From contig CBFFRP010000594.1 in NCBI GenBank assembly GCA_965644295.1, forward strand, positions 1 through 29,821: a stretch of DNA of 29,821 nt. Reading direction: 5' to 3'. The stretch is from Paraphysomonas bandaiensis (Eukaryota; Chrysophyceae). Shown piece by piece: positions 1 through 9,213 of the stretch (the stretch's first letter is position 1; every line of letters begins with the position of its first letter). Under the pieces are notes generated by a model, which was not told the DNA's origin, made no database searches, and saw only the letters and a list, made by a program, of their open reading frames with translations. Both the position numbers and the translations under genes were made by a program.

Positions 1-595
1 AGTTATATAAAACACTCTCAACTCAACCGAACATCTTTCTGCACCTTACCCCTTACATACTATAGTACGTAAGCAATCAAGTTACACATAGCCATAGTAG
101 ACTTAGAAAAGTGTCGATAAAACAAGCCGACAGTATGACAGTATACGCAATATCTGGTCTTTTTTGTTCGTGTTGACAGATAGTATAACCAATGCCGCCT
201 GCATTTATTATATCAACATGCCTCATCACTTATTGATATTCGCTACAATTATATTCTTTCAACTACCACTCAATATTATCAGATCTTAGTGGTTAATAAT
301 AAATTGTGAATTGAATTCTTAAAGTATCGGTCATAATTCTAATACCTGCGAGCGAAATATAGCTTTTAATGCTTCACAAACAGCAATACTCAACATAGTA
401 ATAGATTGATACTTGATATTCATACTATAGTCCTTCACCATTACACTACACACACACAATTTCAATTATACCGCTGTAAAACACAAACATTGAATATTCT
501 ACGGTATCGATACTTAAAATTAACTTTAAAACGTAGCAAAAGAGAAAGAATGTAGCACAGCAGCAACCCACATACAACACCCGTCTGTGACTAAT
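1..595. other. AT-rich gene-poor stretch
   Basis: No coding exon, RNA gene or clear repeat was recognised here. It lies downstream of the stop codon of the minus-strand POLR2G gene, so its right part should hold that gene's 3' UTR. The only simple sequence seen is a short CA run near 450. Confidence 0.5.
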
Positions 596-1484
596 CTACT
601 CCTCGTAGTGTCCAAGGTAGTTATCTTTAATAGTTCCCACAGCCCCCTGTATGAAAAAGACGCATAAAAATCATGATGTGTGATAGTAGGGCGGTATGGA
701 ACACATTAATGGCATACACATGAAGCTTACCACAGCTCCAGCTTCCACTGTGATACCCATAATACGAAGCCGAACCACAGATCCCTCCCTGATTTCAACT
801 TCTTGGTCGTCTGAGCACCAGCAGTCTCCCCTAGTGTAGTCATACCGTATGTCTTCGGTCATCGCCTGCGCAGGAATTACATAACCCACATATATAGAAA
901 CACACAAACTTGCACAACCAACTCACATGGCGTGATACAAATATAACCAAGGGTCCCACACTCGCAAAAAATCCACTCTGTCGATATATGGTAAGAAAAT
1001 ACTATCAAGGAGAGCGGAACAAACGCACCTCTGTAGCATTGACCACAACAGCATCCAATACTTCGTTGGGGAAGGGTCGCAAAAGAATCGCACTATACCA
1101 TGCCGTCACGTTCACAGCACCGGAATCATTGTCTGGCGGATAAGTTATTCACTTGTAGCACACACGTAAAGCATACCTAAAAGTCCGAATATGATATCTT
1201 CATCTGCAATTTCAATTATCTGCAGACAGACGAGCACACGAGATGCAACAATCATTCAGGCGCATAGTCAGTACGCATGGAGTCACAGTACCTCAATAAC
1301 GTAACCATGTTTCCCTAACGACGACCCCAGTAGCTCCCTCCTAACTCTATCTCTGTCAAACCCATAAAATTACCTGCACGACAGCATCCTTAACAGGCAC
1401 CTACTTTACATGCTCCTTTAAATTCGGTCCAAAATGAATAGGTTCAAGTTGAATATCACGGCGCAGTTTCTTGAGGAAAAACAT
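596..1484 (-). CDS. POLR2G: RNA polymerase II stalk subunit RPB7, seven small exons
   Basis: RPB7 pairs with RPB4 to form the stalk of RNA polymerase II, which acts in initiation and binds emerging RNA. Exons on the minus strand are 1484-1405, 1352-1292, 1219-1177, 1132-1029, 977-927, 865-731 and 646-596. All introns (44-84 bp) are GT-AG and phases match, giving 525 nt or 174 residues; the usual RPB7 length is about 172. Family marks seen in order are MF at the N-terminus, HFGPNL at about 17-22, GKHGYVI at the end of exon 2, ILLRPFPNEVLDAVV in exon 4, GFFASVGPL..FVSRH in exon 5, VRLRIMGITVEAGAV in exon 6 and a final VGTIKDNYLG. Residues 1-80 would be the RNP-like domain and the rest the S1/OB domain. 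The start at 1482-1484 aligns with the family N-terminus. Two extra residues lie near the exon 2/3 join. RPC25 of Pol III is a poorer match because the YLG ending is RPB7-like. Confidence 0.93.
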
Positions 1485-1827
1485 GAGCGCACCAAATAAA
1501 TCAGAACCCGGAAGCTAATGTGTGGTCAGCGCTTCACCTCAACTAACAGTAACTTAACTCCCAACTCCTCAGCTCACTCAGCTCATAGAGATCAACGCAC
1601 TCTCGACTACAGTCACCGTATTTCAGTATACCAGGTTAGGAATACACAGTATTCTGCTGTATACCACGACCATACAGGTATTTTTTTCCACCACAGGAGT
1701 GCTCTGCTGCTGTGTGTGTGTGATTGCTCCGCTCTGCTCTGCGCAGGCCGCCCAGTTGTTTGCTGCGTGTGCACCCCCATCTCATTAGAGTATTTAGGCT
1801 TAGTAATCATATCGCTCTGTTGCCGTT
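1485..1827. promoter_or_regulatory. Shared head-to-head promoter region
   Basis: The start codons of POLR2G (minus) and the mitochondrial protein gene (plus) are separated by 343 bp, so both promoters and 5' UTRs must lie here or overlap the genes. No clear TATA box was seen. The right half is richer in GC and carries a TG run near 1715-1730. A bidirectional promoter is inferred from geometry only. Confidence 0.55.
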
Positions 1828-3147
1828 ATGATCCGTGTATTGAGTAGCTCTGTGAGGGCAGCTGGTCGAGTCTCTGGGGCTGCATGCGGCGTTAGTCGCG
1901 GCGTCCCTCACATTCAGATAGCGAGTTTCTCTAATTTTTCATCCGAGGAGCCTGATTGGCTGGTTGAAGCAGAAAACACTCCCGTTGACTCAAAGTATGT
2001 GGCGAACACATATGTGACAGAGGGGAAACGCCTTGAAATGTTTAAAAAGCACCAGAGTGATCCCAAGAAGTGGACCAGCAAGACGCTTGCTATGCGTTAC
2101 GGTATGAGTATCAGGCGTGCACAGGCCATACTCTATCTGATGAAGGAACGAGAAGAGCATATGCGTGAGAGAGGAGTATTAGATATATCCAACCTGTGGA
2201 TGGCGGTGTATGAGGATCACCTCAATGAGCCCGAGATTATGACAACATCGCGCCTGGCAGAGAAACATGATATCAGCGAAGAGGAGGCCGAACGTATAGT
2301 CAAAAACATGTCGGAGCACGCTTGGCGTAAGGAAAATCTAAATTCTCATCTCGACTACATGGACTGGTGTATGGACCTCATGGAAACGCTTGGTGTGTGC
2401 ATTTTGAATATGTGTCAACTGTATGGTGGATGTGTGTTGACTGTGTTAATTCAGGGTTGGATCCATCATTCAAAGAGATTGGGGTCAATAAGACACCAGG
2501 ATCTACAAGGTATGAGGAGTATTTCGAACCCACTTTCTTCGGAGACGAAGACTTCGAACAGGAGAAACAACGATTGCGGGCCAGACTAATCCAGGATACC
2601 AGAACCACTGAGGCTGCACAGAAACCGAAGACTTTTATGTCGTTTGAGAGCCGGGTTAGGAATGCAAGAGATGTGTCTCAAGACCCACTTATGGAGAACA
2701 GGGCTGGTGTTCGCACTGACGCTCCTCGCAGGTGGAAGTACGCCTTCAGAGAGCTTGCTCCACGAAAGAAGGGGGAGGCCCCGAACCCCACCATGATATG
2801 TACCAGAAGAGGAGAGTGAGTACCAGAAGTGCTTAATGTGGCATATATGCCGCTTGTATCTGTCGTATACATTGTAGTTCATAGAAACATGATTGACTAC
2901 ATGTAAATTCATTCTATATAACCATTACGTTCCCAGGTTGCGTCCCGCGAATCCAGCTGAGGAGCTGCAGCGGTCATGGTCCCGACAACCTTCTGGTATA
3001 GATAATCTTCGCGGTCTGGAGCGTCTCCGACAATATATGGAAGCGGAGAAGGAAGATGTTGCAGAAGCCAGAGCGATCTCAAAGCGTGATAGGCTGCGTC
3101 GGGAGGCAAAGTTACGGGAGCACGACTTGCTTACCTACAAGAAGTAA
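1828..3147 (+). CDS. Putative mitochondrial ribosome/regulator protein (Bot1p/mS45-like), three exons
   Basis: Exons are 1828-2392, 2455-2815 and 2937-3147. The introns (62 and 121 bp) are GT-AG with matching phases, giving 1137 nt or 378 residues. The first 40 or so residues contain arginines and serines but no acidic residue, as expected of a mitochondrial presequence. The core has a helix-turn-helix-like stretch, KKWTSKTLAMRYGMSIRRAQ, and a second similar segment (MTTSRLAEKHDISEEEAERI), then a charged helical C-terminus. The paired 'Lys-Trp-x3-Leu-Ala-x3-Gly-(I/M)-S' pattern recalls the eukaryotic mitochondrial regulator family (Bot1p, yeast mS45), a small-subunit mitoribosome component. 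That assignment is from memory of the family and is only moderately sure; a mitochondrial location is surer. It is divergently paired with POLR2G, which suits a housekeeping role. Confidence 0.8.
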
Positions 3148-3596
3148 TGCAGCTGAGTTGCTAGGCCACCGCTGCTATATCTATTCCTGCACTGTTAGTT
3201 ACGATATACCACTCACTTCTAAATTGTAATAATATAATAGCTTTGATAAATACTTTTGGCATGATTTTTTCATGTCAGTGCTTTTCTTGTTTCGGATGTC
3301 ACATTCATGTCGCTCAGTAAAGCACCTGTAGATTAGAACTTCTTTCCATCGGGCTGTTCTCTTGACTTATCGTCACAGTTCGCATATATAATCTAATATT
3401 AACCTTCAAGTGAGAGTAACATACCTAAATAATAAGAACTACGTGTAGTGATTGTCAACTATTACTGGAAAAACGAGGAGGAAAGAAGGAGGCGATCCCC
3501 TTTCACTTTTTACCCTCCAAACCACCCTGAAAGAAGCTTTCTCCGAAATAATTTACTTTTTACTAATAAAAGCGAGGATAGAGAAAGGCTTTCCAT
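3148..3596. other. Intergenic, 3' flank of the mitochondrial protein gene
   Basis: AT-rich sequence without a supportable gene. It should contain the 3' UTR of the gene ending at 3147; no canonical AATAAA was seen close by. The 60-codon open frame starting near 3452 has no family features and is treated as chance. Confidence 0.45.
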
Positions 3597-4103
3597 CATC
3601 TACTGACTTCAGGATTTTTGAGTCCTCAAGGTGAAGTCATCCCGGATGCTTGTCTCCAGTAGGCAATCGAAAACCCACGGATGCTATTATACTTACAGTA
3701 GACAGTGAACATAGAATTGCCCTCAACAAAGTCGGACTCGCACCTTTTTGTGGTGTTCTGGGGGGTAAGTACCGGAGAGATTTCTCCGGGAAACTAACGT
3801 CAGCCGCATATGTATGTATAGTCAGCCGATATTGTGCTGCCCACTCATAGAGAGCCAAATGCTATAAATATAGGTGTCACTTGTATAGACGTCTTTGGGC
3901 TTTGACGAATAAACAGGCCTCCGGGAATGGGCCCATCTGAAGGGTGACAGGGCTGTTTACCTTAAGAAAATTATCTCCTGTACTTATCCCCCAGACCACC
4001 ACGAAAAGGTGAGAGTCCGACAATGTTGAGGGGGGGGTATTGTGGGCTGTTTGCTCCGGGATGTTCACCTTAAGGACTCAAAAAACCTGAAGTCAACAGA
4101 TGT
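3597..4103. mobile_element. MITE-like element with ~48 bp terminal inverted repeats
   Basis: The left end (3597-3646) and the right end (4054-4103) are imperfect inverted repeats. On the left one reads TGACTTCAGG, then TTTTTGAGTCCT, AAGGTGAA and CATCCCGGA; the reverse complement of the right end reads the same blocks with few differences. The interior of about 400 bp has no coding capacity. Part of the interior (from 3723) recurs at 15341-15755. No convincing target-site duplication was found. Terminal inverted repeats and small size fit a non-autonomous DNA element; its superfamily was not recognised. Confidence 0.7.
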
Positions 4104-4252
4104 CAGGTATATCAACATTCTGCTTGCTCACAGCGTTTGCTTTATGCGATAGAGCGGAGGTGGTTGCACCTTAGTGCTTGCGGCGACGCACAAGCAACCT
4201 CCGTGTAGCGTTAAATTGTAGGATAATAGAGTTTGTACTCTAGTTAGTTACA
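3723..4252 (+). repeat. Dispersed repeat, copy A
   Basis: This stretch is clearly similar to 15341-15755 in the same orientation. Shared blocks include CAACAAAGTCGGAC, GTACCGGAGAGA, TAGACGTCTTTGGGC, GACGAATAAACAGGC, GGGATGTTCACCTTAAG and TTGCGGCGACGCACAAGC, and the shared tail ends in GTTAGTTACA or GATTAGTTACA. Copy A has about 66 bp (4081-4150) that copy B lacks. It overlaps the inverted-repeat element at 3597-4103 and runs about 150 bp beyond it, so either the true element is larger or two elements are nested. Confidence 0.85.
4155..4203 (+). other. Conserved hairpin in repeat copy A
   Basis: CGGAG (4155-4159) pairs with CTCCG (4199-4203), and GTTGC pairs with GCAAC, leaving a 3-nt bulge GTG. 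Inside, TGCTT pairs with AAGCA and GCG with CGC around a GCGA tetraloop of GNRA type. The equivalent hairpin in copy B (15661-15709) keeps its pairing despite base changes. Function is unknown. Confidence 0.6.
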
Positions 4253-4896
4253 AGTGTGAGTCTGCCGTTGTTGAGGGTGACGAACAGCAATTCTGAGTAT
4301 AATGCGTATTTTATATTGATGGTCATACATATAAAATTCAGTCATATATAATAATACATTGACAGCATCTACATATATTTTATATGTTGTGCTTACCAAT
4401 AATACCAGAATAGTGATTAAAGTGAGAACCATGATGACGAGGTTACTGGGTAATACATGATGTATAAATACTAATGCAGTCGATGATGCTAAAACGACAA
4501 AAACAACGCCAGATTAAGATTATAAGTATTTTACAGGATTACTTATTATAATGATTTAGATCATTTTCTAACAGTGTTATCATATACAAAAAGCCATTTC
4601 TCTCTTATCATGATTCTCGACATTTAAGTTTTCTTTGTAGTACCAATCTCATATTTATCAGGAATAGCATACAATTTTGCTTGTACCTTTCGACTCCAAC
4701 TGCAATTAAATTTATTTTTTGTCTTCACTACACAATCATTATTATAACACTCATTACGTTCCAATATAATCATAAAAGTTCTGATTTCACAAAAAAATAT
4801 CACACACAACTAATAGAGATTAGCACAAACTACATTTCTGTAATAGATGAGTAGCTCTACCTAACAAACAAAAAAGCATGGGATGATAAACTTTCA
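4253..4896. other. AT-rich intergenic sequence
   Basis: No gene recognised. It contains the 3' flank of the minus-strand membrane protein gene that stops at 4897. A minus-strand AATAAA (TTTATT on the plus strand near 4711) is a candidate poly(A) signal about 185 nt beyond that stop. Confidence 0.4.
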
Positions 4897-7806
4897 TTAC
4901 TCATCAGGAATGAAACTGAGATCTAACTTAAACTGTGTGGATGCCCTTTGTTGTCTTATATTGGCACCAGGACTAGGTGATGTGGGGGCAGTGGTTGAAC
5001 CAGCAGCCGGAGTCACTACCACATTATGGCCTGAAAATACAGGATCGTACTGCTGAGCAAGAGTTCTTCTGGGTGATCGACTAGGAGCGTGCTCAGTAAG
5101 AGTAGCCGTGAACTCAGAGGGAACGGGAGCAGAGTCTGATTTGGTCACAGTAATTCGAGGACTTACCCGAGGACTAACTATAGGGGGAAGTGCAGTCTTT
5201 CTGGGGGAAATTTCAGCAGGACCAGATTCTAAGGTTGCGGCTACTGGTGAAGACTGAGTGACTTTGCGCAGCTGTTGAGTCCGCCTAGTCTCCCTGGTGG
5301 CTACTGTCGGAGTAGTATCTTCGTCTTCATCCCGCTCAAGCATGCTGCCCGCTACTACCTCCCGTTCACTGTCTGCACTTGCCTCACTGCTTTGCTGGCG
5401 ATGAGTCGGTCTCAGAGTCTGAAGCCCACCGACACGTGGCCCTGATCTACGTGGCGGGGTGGTAAATAGAGACTCTGATGAGAAACTTTCTTTATCCCTA
5501 GAGCCTTCTCTTTGCAATCGACGGGGTGCAGTAAAGCTTCCAACACCTTGCTGCGCCGTTCTGACAGTGCTTTGTCTAGGTCTCCTTGTAAGAACACCAT
5601 CCTCATGGTCGTCTATTGCCGAAATTGGAAAGGAGATACCCTGCGTTCGCTCACGCTGCTGAGATTGGAGTTGATGCAAAAGTGTCTCAGCCCTTGATGT
5701 AGGACTTCGATCCCTGAGAAAGGTTTCAGCAGGCGGGTAAGACCCCCGAATTGAACCTACACCATTTCCCGCTCCGATGTCATCTAGGTCCGAGGCCTGC
5801 CGAATGAAAGACGAATTAACGCAACTGGATTTGGAATCTGAAATACATTGCACTCTAAAAAAAATACGATGCAAGCCTTCTCCCAAAATTTTGTCGGGAA
5901 GGCACCGTGCCACATATGAATAGCTCTGCGGTTGTTGCCTTTGGTCACGACCCTTCCTGCGACTGACTTCTTTGAGAAAAGGCTGGAGCGCTTGCTCATC
6001 ATCCCCGTCGTCGCTTCGATACCCCACAAAGGCATCTTCCTCTGCCCCCCAACCCAAACCCTGTCCATACGACCACTTAGAGTTTTCGCTTCTTTCCTTG
6101 GCCCTAGACACGGCCCCTTTAATGCTTTGCATGCCACCTGAAAAAGACAGCCAGATGCTCTCCGATGCTGACAGCTTCTTCCTTCTGCGGTCCTCCACTT
6201 TCTCTTTCGTTTTCTCCCTTGTAATAACACTGCGTCGCCTGATGCTTGGTACTCGTACAGGACACAAAAGCTGCTCTGTGTCAATACTATCTAAAAAACC
6301 AATCGTGAACTCGTTGCCATCTTCCGAGCCATCTTCTCTGGGGGGTGGAGGGGCGAGAGGGCGCCTAGCTACATTGGGTAGCACACATAAGACTCTTCCA
6401 CCTCTTATTCCCCACCAATTCGACGAAACGGGGCGTTCCTTACTATCAACTGACAACTCAACCTCAAAGTCATCATCGCGGATTACACTGCGTGCCCTTT
6501 TGAGGGCCATGGAACCACTTGCAGTGACGGATTCATCGGCCCGGTCCAGGGAATCTGAAGGAGCAAACAAGTCGTCCTCGGGCTCGCTCCCACGTACTAC
6601 TCGCTTCAAAGGCTGTAACTGAAGTACCGCCTTACTACGTGGATCTGCAGCAGCAGGGAGTGGTCGGCGAGACCTAGAAGGAAGGAGCGAAAGCAAAAGG
6701 GAGACTGCTGTCGAGGGTGGCGGGGCTCTAACAACTAGAGCAAAGCCCATGGTCTTTCCAGTCCCTTTCTTCTTTCCTTTTGCCTTTCGTTTAAGCATAA
6801 GATGCTTTCGCTGTTGCCTGGTTAGCCGGTATATTACGATATCCCCTTCCCTAAAGGACACAAGGGAAGGACTTCTTAACCAGTGAACTGCTAGCACGAG
6901 CAAAATCGTCACTACAACAACCGCCGCTGCGCTGCCACCAATAACTTGCATATTACGTCTAAGAAATTGGGGCAGACCACTGTCGTCTCCTTTATCTGGA
7001 TCGACTATGACAAAAGATGACTCAGAAGAAAGGCAAATAAACTCAGCCGAGTTTAGGCCTTCCCCGACAACCACACAGTATACCGTGCCCAGTGAGCCCT
7101 CCACTGTTCCAGACACCACAGGATTCGTAGAACATTCAAACTCTTGGTAGACATTCCAGGTGAAGTTAGATGCCGTCTGACAATAGGTGAGTGGAGATGA
7201 GACCGTGGGGTCCATTTCTAACTTCTCACAATCCCCATCAGGTGTCATAGTGAAAACATCGGACCCATCATTTAAAGCATTACTGAAGACTATTGCGCTA
7301 CTAATATCAGCAGAACAAGATGACGCCAATGAGGAGTCAGAAAACATCCATATTTCTCTGCCAGGATACTCAGAGGCAACCACGATGGCTGAACCGTTGG
7401 TGACGTGGCTAAACGCGTACGATCCACCTATATTTTTTGCGGAGCTCTCACTGGTATCAGAAGTCAAAACAAAGTCCAGTGCTGAGAAAGGAGATACTGA
7501 TGACACTGCGGCCTCAGTAAACGACGCATCTTCGAACACCGGTTTGAAATCCTTCTCTTCAGTTGGTTTTGTGAAACGAAGATCCAGAGACACCACGTCG
7601 AGAATACCAGACAGAAAATATAAGTTCGAGCAGGTTTCACCGGAGCATGTATCAATGCGATTTATTAGTGCCCGATGACTAATTCTAGATATCTCTGATA
7701 CGCTTATATGGTCTTGTGAGTAGCAGTAATAATAAATCATGCAGAGACCGCCGAATAGAAAATACGATCTACTGCTAAGCGCTTCCTTCATAGTGTATGT
7801 GCTCAA
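4897..7806 (-). CDS. Uncharacterised type I membrane protein, intronless, 969 residues
   Basis: A single uninterrupted frame of 969 codons. A hydrophobic stretch at about residues 13-30 is a likely signal peptide. The ectodomain (about 31-285) has scattered cysteines, a serine/acidic-rich character and possible N-glycosylation sites NGS near 136 and NFT near 215. One transmembrane helix lies at about 288-310 (VIGGSAAAVVVVTILLVLAV). The cytoplasmic tail of about 650 residues opens with a basic stretch (KRKAKGKKKG) and is otherwise low in hydrophobic residues, rich in Ser, Pro, Arg and Gln, and probably disordered, with many SP/RS and RRxS sites. It ends in SFIPDE. No known domain was recognised, so no function is proposed; the layout suits a surface receptor or adhesion protein. 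It is unusual in lacking introns where its neighbours have many. Confidence 0.82.
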   Translation of the reverse strand: MSTYTMKEALSSRSYFLFGGLCMIYYYCYSQDHISVSEISRISHRALINRIDTCSGETCSNLYFLSGILDVVSLDLRFTKPTEEKDFKPVFEDASFTEAAVSSVSPFSALDFVLTSDTSESSAKNIGGSYAFSHVTNGSAIVVASEYPGREIWMFSDSSLASSCSADISSAIVFSNALNDGSDVFTMTPDGDCEKLEMDPTVSSPLTYCQTASNFTWNVYQEFECSTNPVVSGTVEGSLGTVYCVVVGEGLNSAEFICLSSESSFVIVDPDKGDDSGLPQFLRRNMQVIGGSAAAVVVVTILLVLAVHWLRSPSLVSFREGDIVIYRLTRQQRKHLMLKRKAKGKKKGTGKTMGFALVVRAPPPSTAVSLLLSLLPSRSRRPLPAAADPRSKAVLQLQPLKRVVRGSEPEDDLFAPSDSLDRADESVTASGSMALKRARSVIRDDDFEVELSVDSKERPVSSNWWGIRGGRVLCVLPNVARRPLAPPPPREDGSEDGNEFTIGFLDSIDTEQLLCPVRVPSIRRRSVITREKTKEKVEDRRRKKLSASESIWLSFSGGMQSIKGAVSRAKERSENSKWSYGQGLGWGAEEDAFVGYRSDDGDDEQALQPFLKEVSRRKGRDQRQQPQSYSYVARCLPDKILGEGLHRIFFRVQCISDSKSSCVNSSFIRQASDLDDIGAGNGVGSIRGSYPPAETFLRDRSPTSRAETLLHQLQSQQRERTQGISFPISAIDDHEDGVLTRRPRQSTVRTAQQGVGSFTAPRRLQREGSRDKESFSSESLFTTPPRRSGPRVGGLQTLRPTHRQQSSEASADSEREVVAGSMLERDEDEDTTPTVATRETRRTQQLRKVTQSSPVAATLESGPAEISPRKTALPPIVSPRVSPRITVTKSDSAPVPSEFTATLTEHAPSRSPRRTLAQQYDPVFSGHNVVVTPAAGSTTAPTSPSPGANIRQQRASTQFKLDLSFIPDE

Positions 7807-8190
7807 TAGACTCGGATATCTATACTAACACTGTGGGGCAACAAGCCAGAGCATATCCGCTAATTGTTGCAATTCAAGGCAACGTTATGAGCCGCTCGAA
7901 GTTAAGAGCGTGGTGGATAGTATCTCCGTGCTGTGTATCCGCACAGCAATGCGTCGACTCGAAGTGCGATACGTTGAAATGAGCAGATGGGTTGCTTTTT
8001 TGTCGTATCGAAATTGTGAAATACAGAAATAAATACACAGAAGTGTAGCCGACCCGAAGAAATGAAACTGCCACCGGACATTTTTCGCCAAAATTCCTCA
8101 GTTGCTGCTGGTGCTGTCCAGTGTATGCATACGTATTCCTTCTTGTATTGGCGGTATTTATCGTATGTATGCCGTATGCATGTATGTATG
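7807..8190. other. 5' flank of the membrane protein gene
   Basis: This lies between the start of the minus-strand membrane protein gene and the decayed accD-like region. It should hold that gene's promoter. Several short TATG runs occur around 8160-8190. No gene was recognised. Confidence 0.35.
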
Positions 8191-9213
8191 GAGCTCTTCT
8201 GGATCTTCTCGCCTGATATTCGCAGCAAAGATCACGAAGAGCTTATGAAGAACAGCTCGATGCTCTACTGCCAAAGCAAAGGGTCTGGCGGGTGTTATCG
8301 TAGAGGTCACATCTATTCAAGGCATCAACAGGAGCATACGATGCGTGTTGAGGGAGGTGTCGGATGTGCGGAGGAGAGAAGGCTGCTCTGCTCGTACATT
8401 TGAATATGCCAAAGCGCACACGATACCGATATGGGTTCAGTGCTAAACTGGGGCACAAAAGCAAGATGACACTCATCTCATCGTTGATGCGAATGGCGGA
8501 GGCCATAATATTGTAGACACAAGATCGTATACGAATACTGGCCTGTAGGTGTCGGTGGCCGTGGAGGCCCTGCGGAGAGAGGGTTTACCCTTCATATCAG
8601 TTCTCTGAGAACTTACCTACGGTGGTGTGAGCGCTTCCTGTTTCATGCAGGCGGTGTTCATATTTGTATCCGCATCGGGCCTGCAGTTCCACAGGCCACT
8701 CTGAACACGATGTGCGACGCCAACCAAGAGCGCTTCGATTCTGAATGCCCTGCTGATTAACATTCCTTCTTTTATTGAGATTGAAGGTATGGTGGGACAA
8801 CGGCTAAGTGATTATCCTCGCGTTCTTATCGCCACCTGCAAGGGACACCCACCCACAGGAGTGCAACGTACTAACTATGGAATGCCTTCCCCGCATGGTT
8901 ATCGGAGCTCATGAAGGCCAATCGCATCAATCCTAACAGCTATGGGTGGCTTACATGTTCCTATTGTGACGCTCCTGGTGGGGGAGAGAGGCTCCGGTGG
9001 GGCGTTAGGTATAGGAATAGGGAACTCTATAGTCAGGAGGATACTTTGCATATATGTCTCCTGATCTCCTGAGAGCGCGGCCAGCATCCTAGTTCGCTAT
9101 AAAGATGATGCGCACAAGGCGGATCAATTCCCTAAAGATGTCAGGAGTTAACTGTGGCCCCATGAATCTACTAATATCAATGTATGAATATCGGTGTAAT
9201 TGATGAGATAGTT
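8191..9213 (+). pseudogene. Decayed bacterial-type acetyl-CoA carboxyltransferase, AccD-AccA fusion
   Basis: AccD and AccA are the beta and alpha carboxyltransferase subunits of bacterial and plastid acetyl-CoA carboxylase. Read in shifting frames, this stretch follows AccD and then AccA order. AccD-like pieces: AYEEQLDAL, then KAKGLAGVIVEVTSIQGI (8240-8320), FEYAKAHTIPI (8395-8430), SSLMRMAEA (8475-8505), GLPFISVL and, after a stop, TYGGVSAS (8578-8640), IGPAVPQATLNT (8678-8715). AccA-like pieces: NYGMPSPHGYR (8872-8904), AHEGQS (about 8909-8926), GGLHVPIV and GERGSGGALGIGIGN (8945-9035), and NIGVIDEIV (9185-9213). Stops and frameshifts interrupt it, and about 28 residues are missing after GYR. 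The AccD C-terminus and AccA N-terminus are also lost. Base composition is richer in GC than the flanks. Animals lack AccA, so an old transfer from a bacterium, or an organelle-type source, is inferred. It is not functional. Confidence 0.72.

Noticed and set aside
671-907. A 78-residue standalone minus-strand protein
   Set aside because: Its first 14 codons are intron and its end runs past a GTAAGC donor; it is exon 6 of POLR2G.
1518-1847. 109-codon plus-strand frame upstream of the mitochondrial protein gene
   Set aside because: It lies in the shared promoter region, overlaps the real start in another frame and has no family features or splice context.
4155-4203. tRNA-derived SINE head or a hammerhead ribozyme in the repeat hairpin
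   Set aside because: No A/B box spacing, cloverleaf or CTGATGA...GAAA core was found near the hairpin in either copy.
5459-7678. Several plus-strand frames inside the 969-residue gene
   Set aside because: They are antisense shadows of the long minus-strand frame and show no independent domains.
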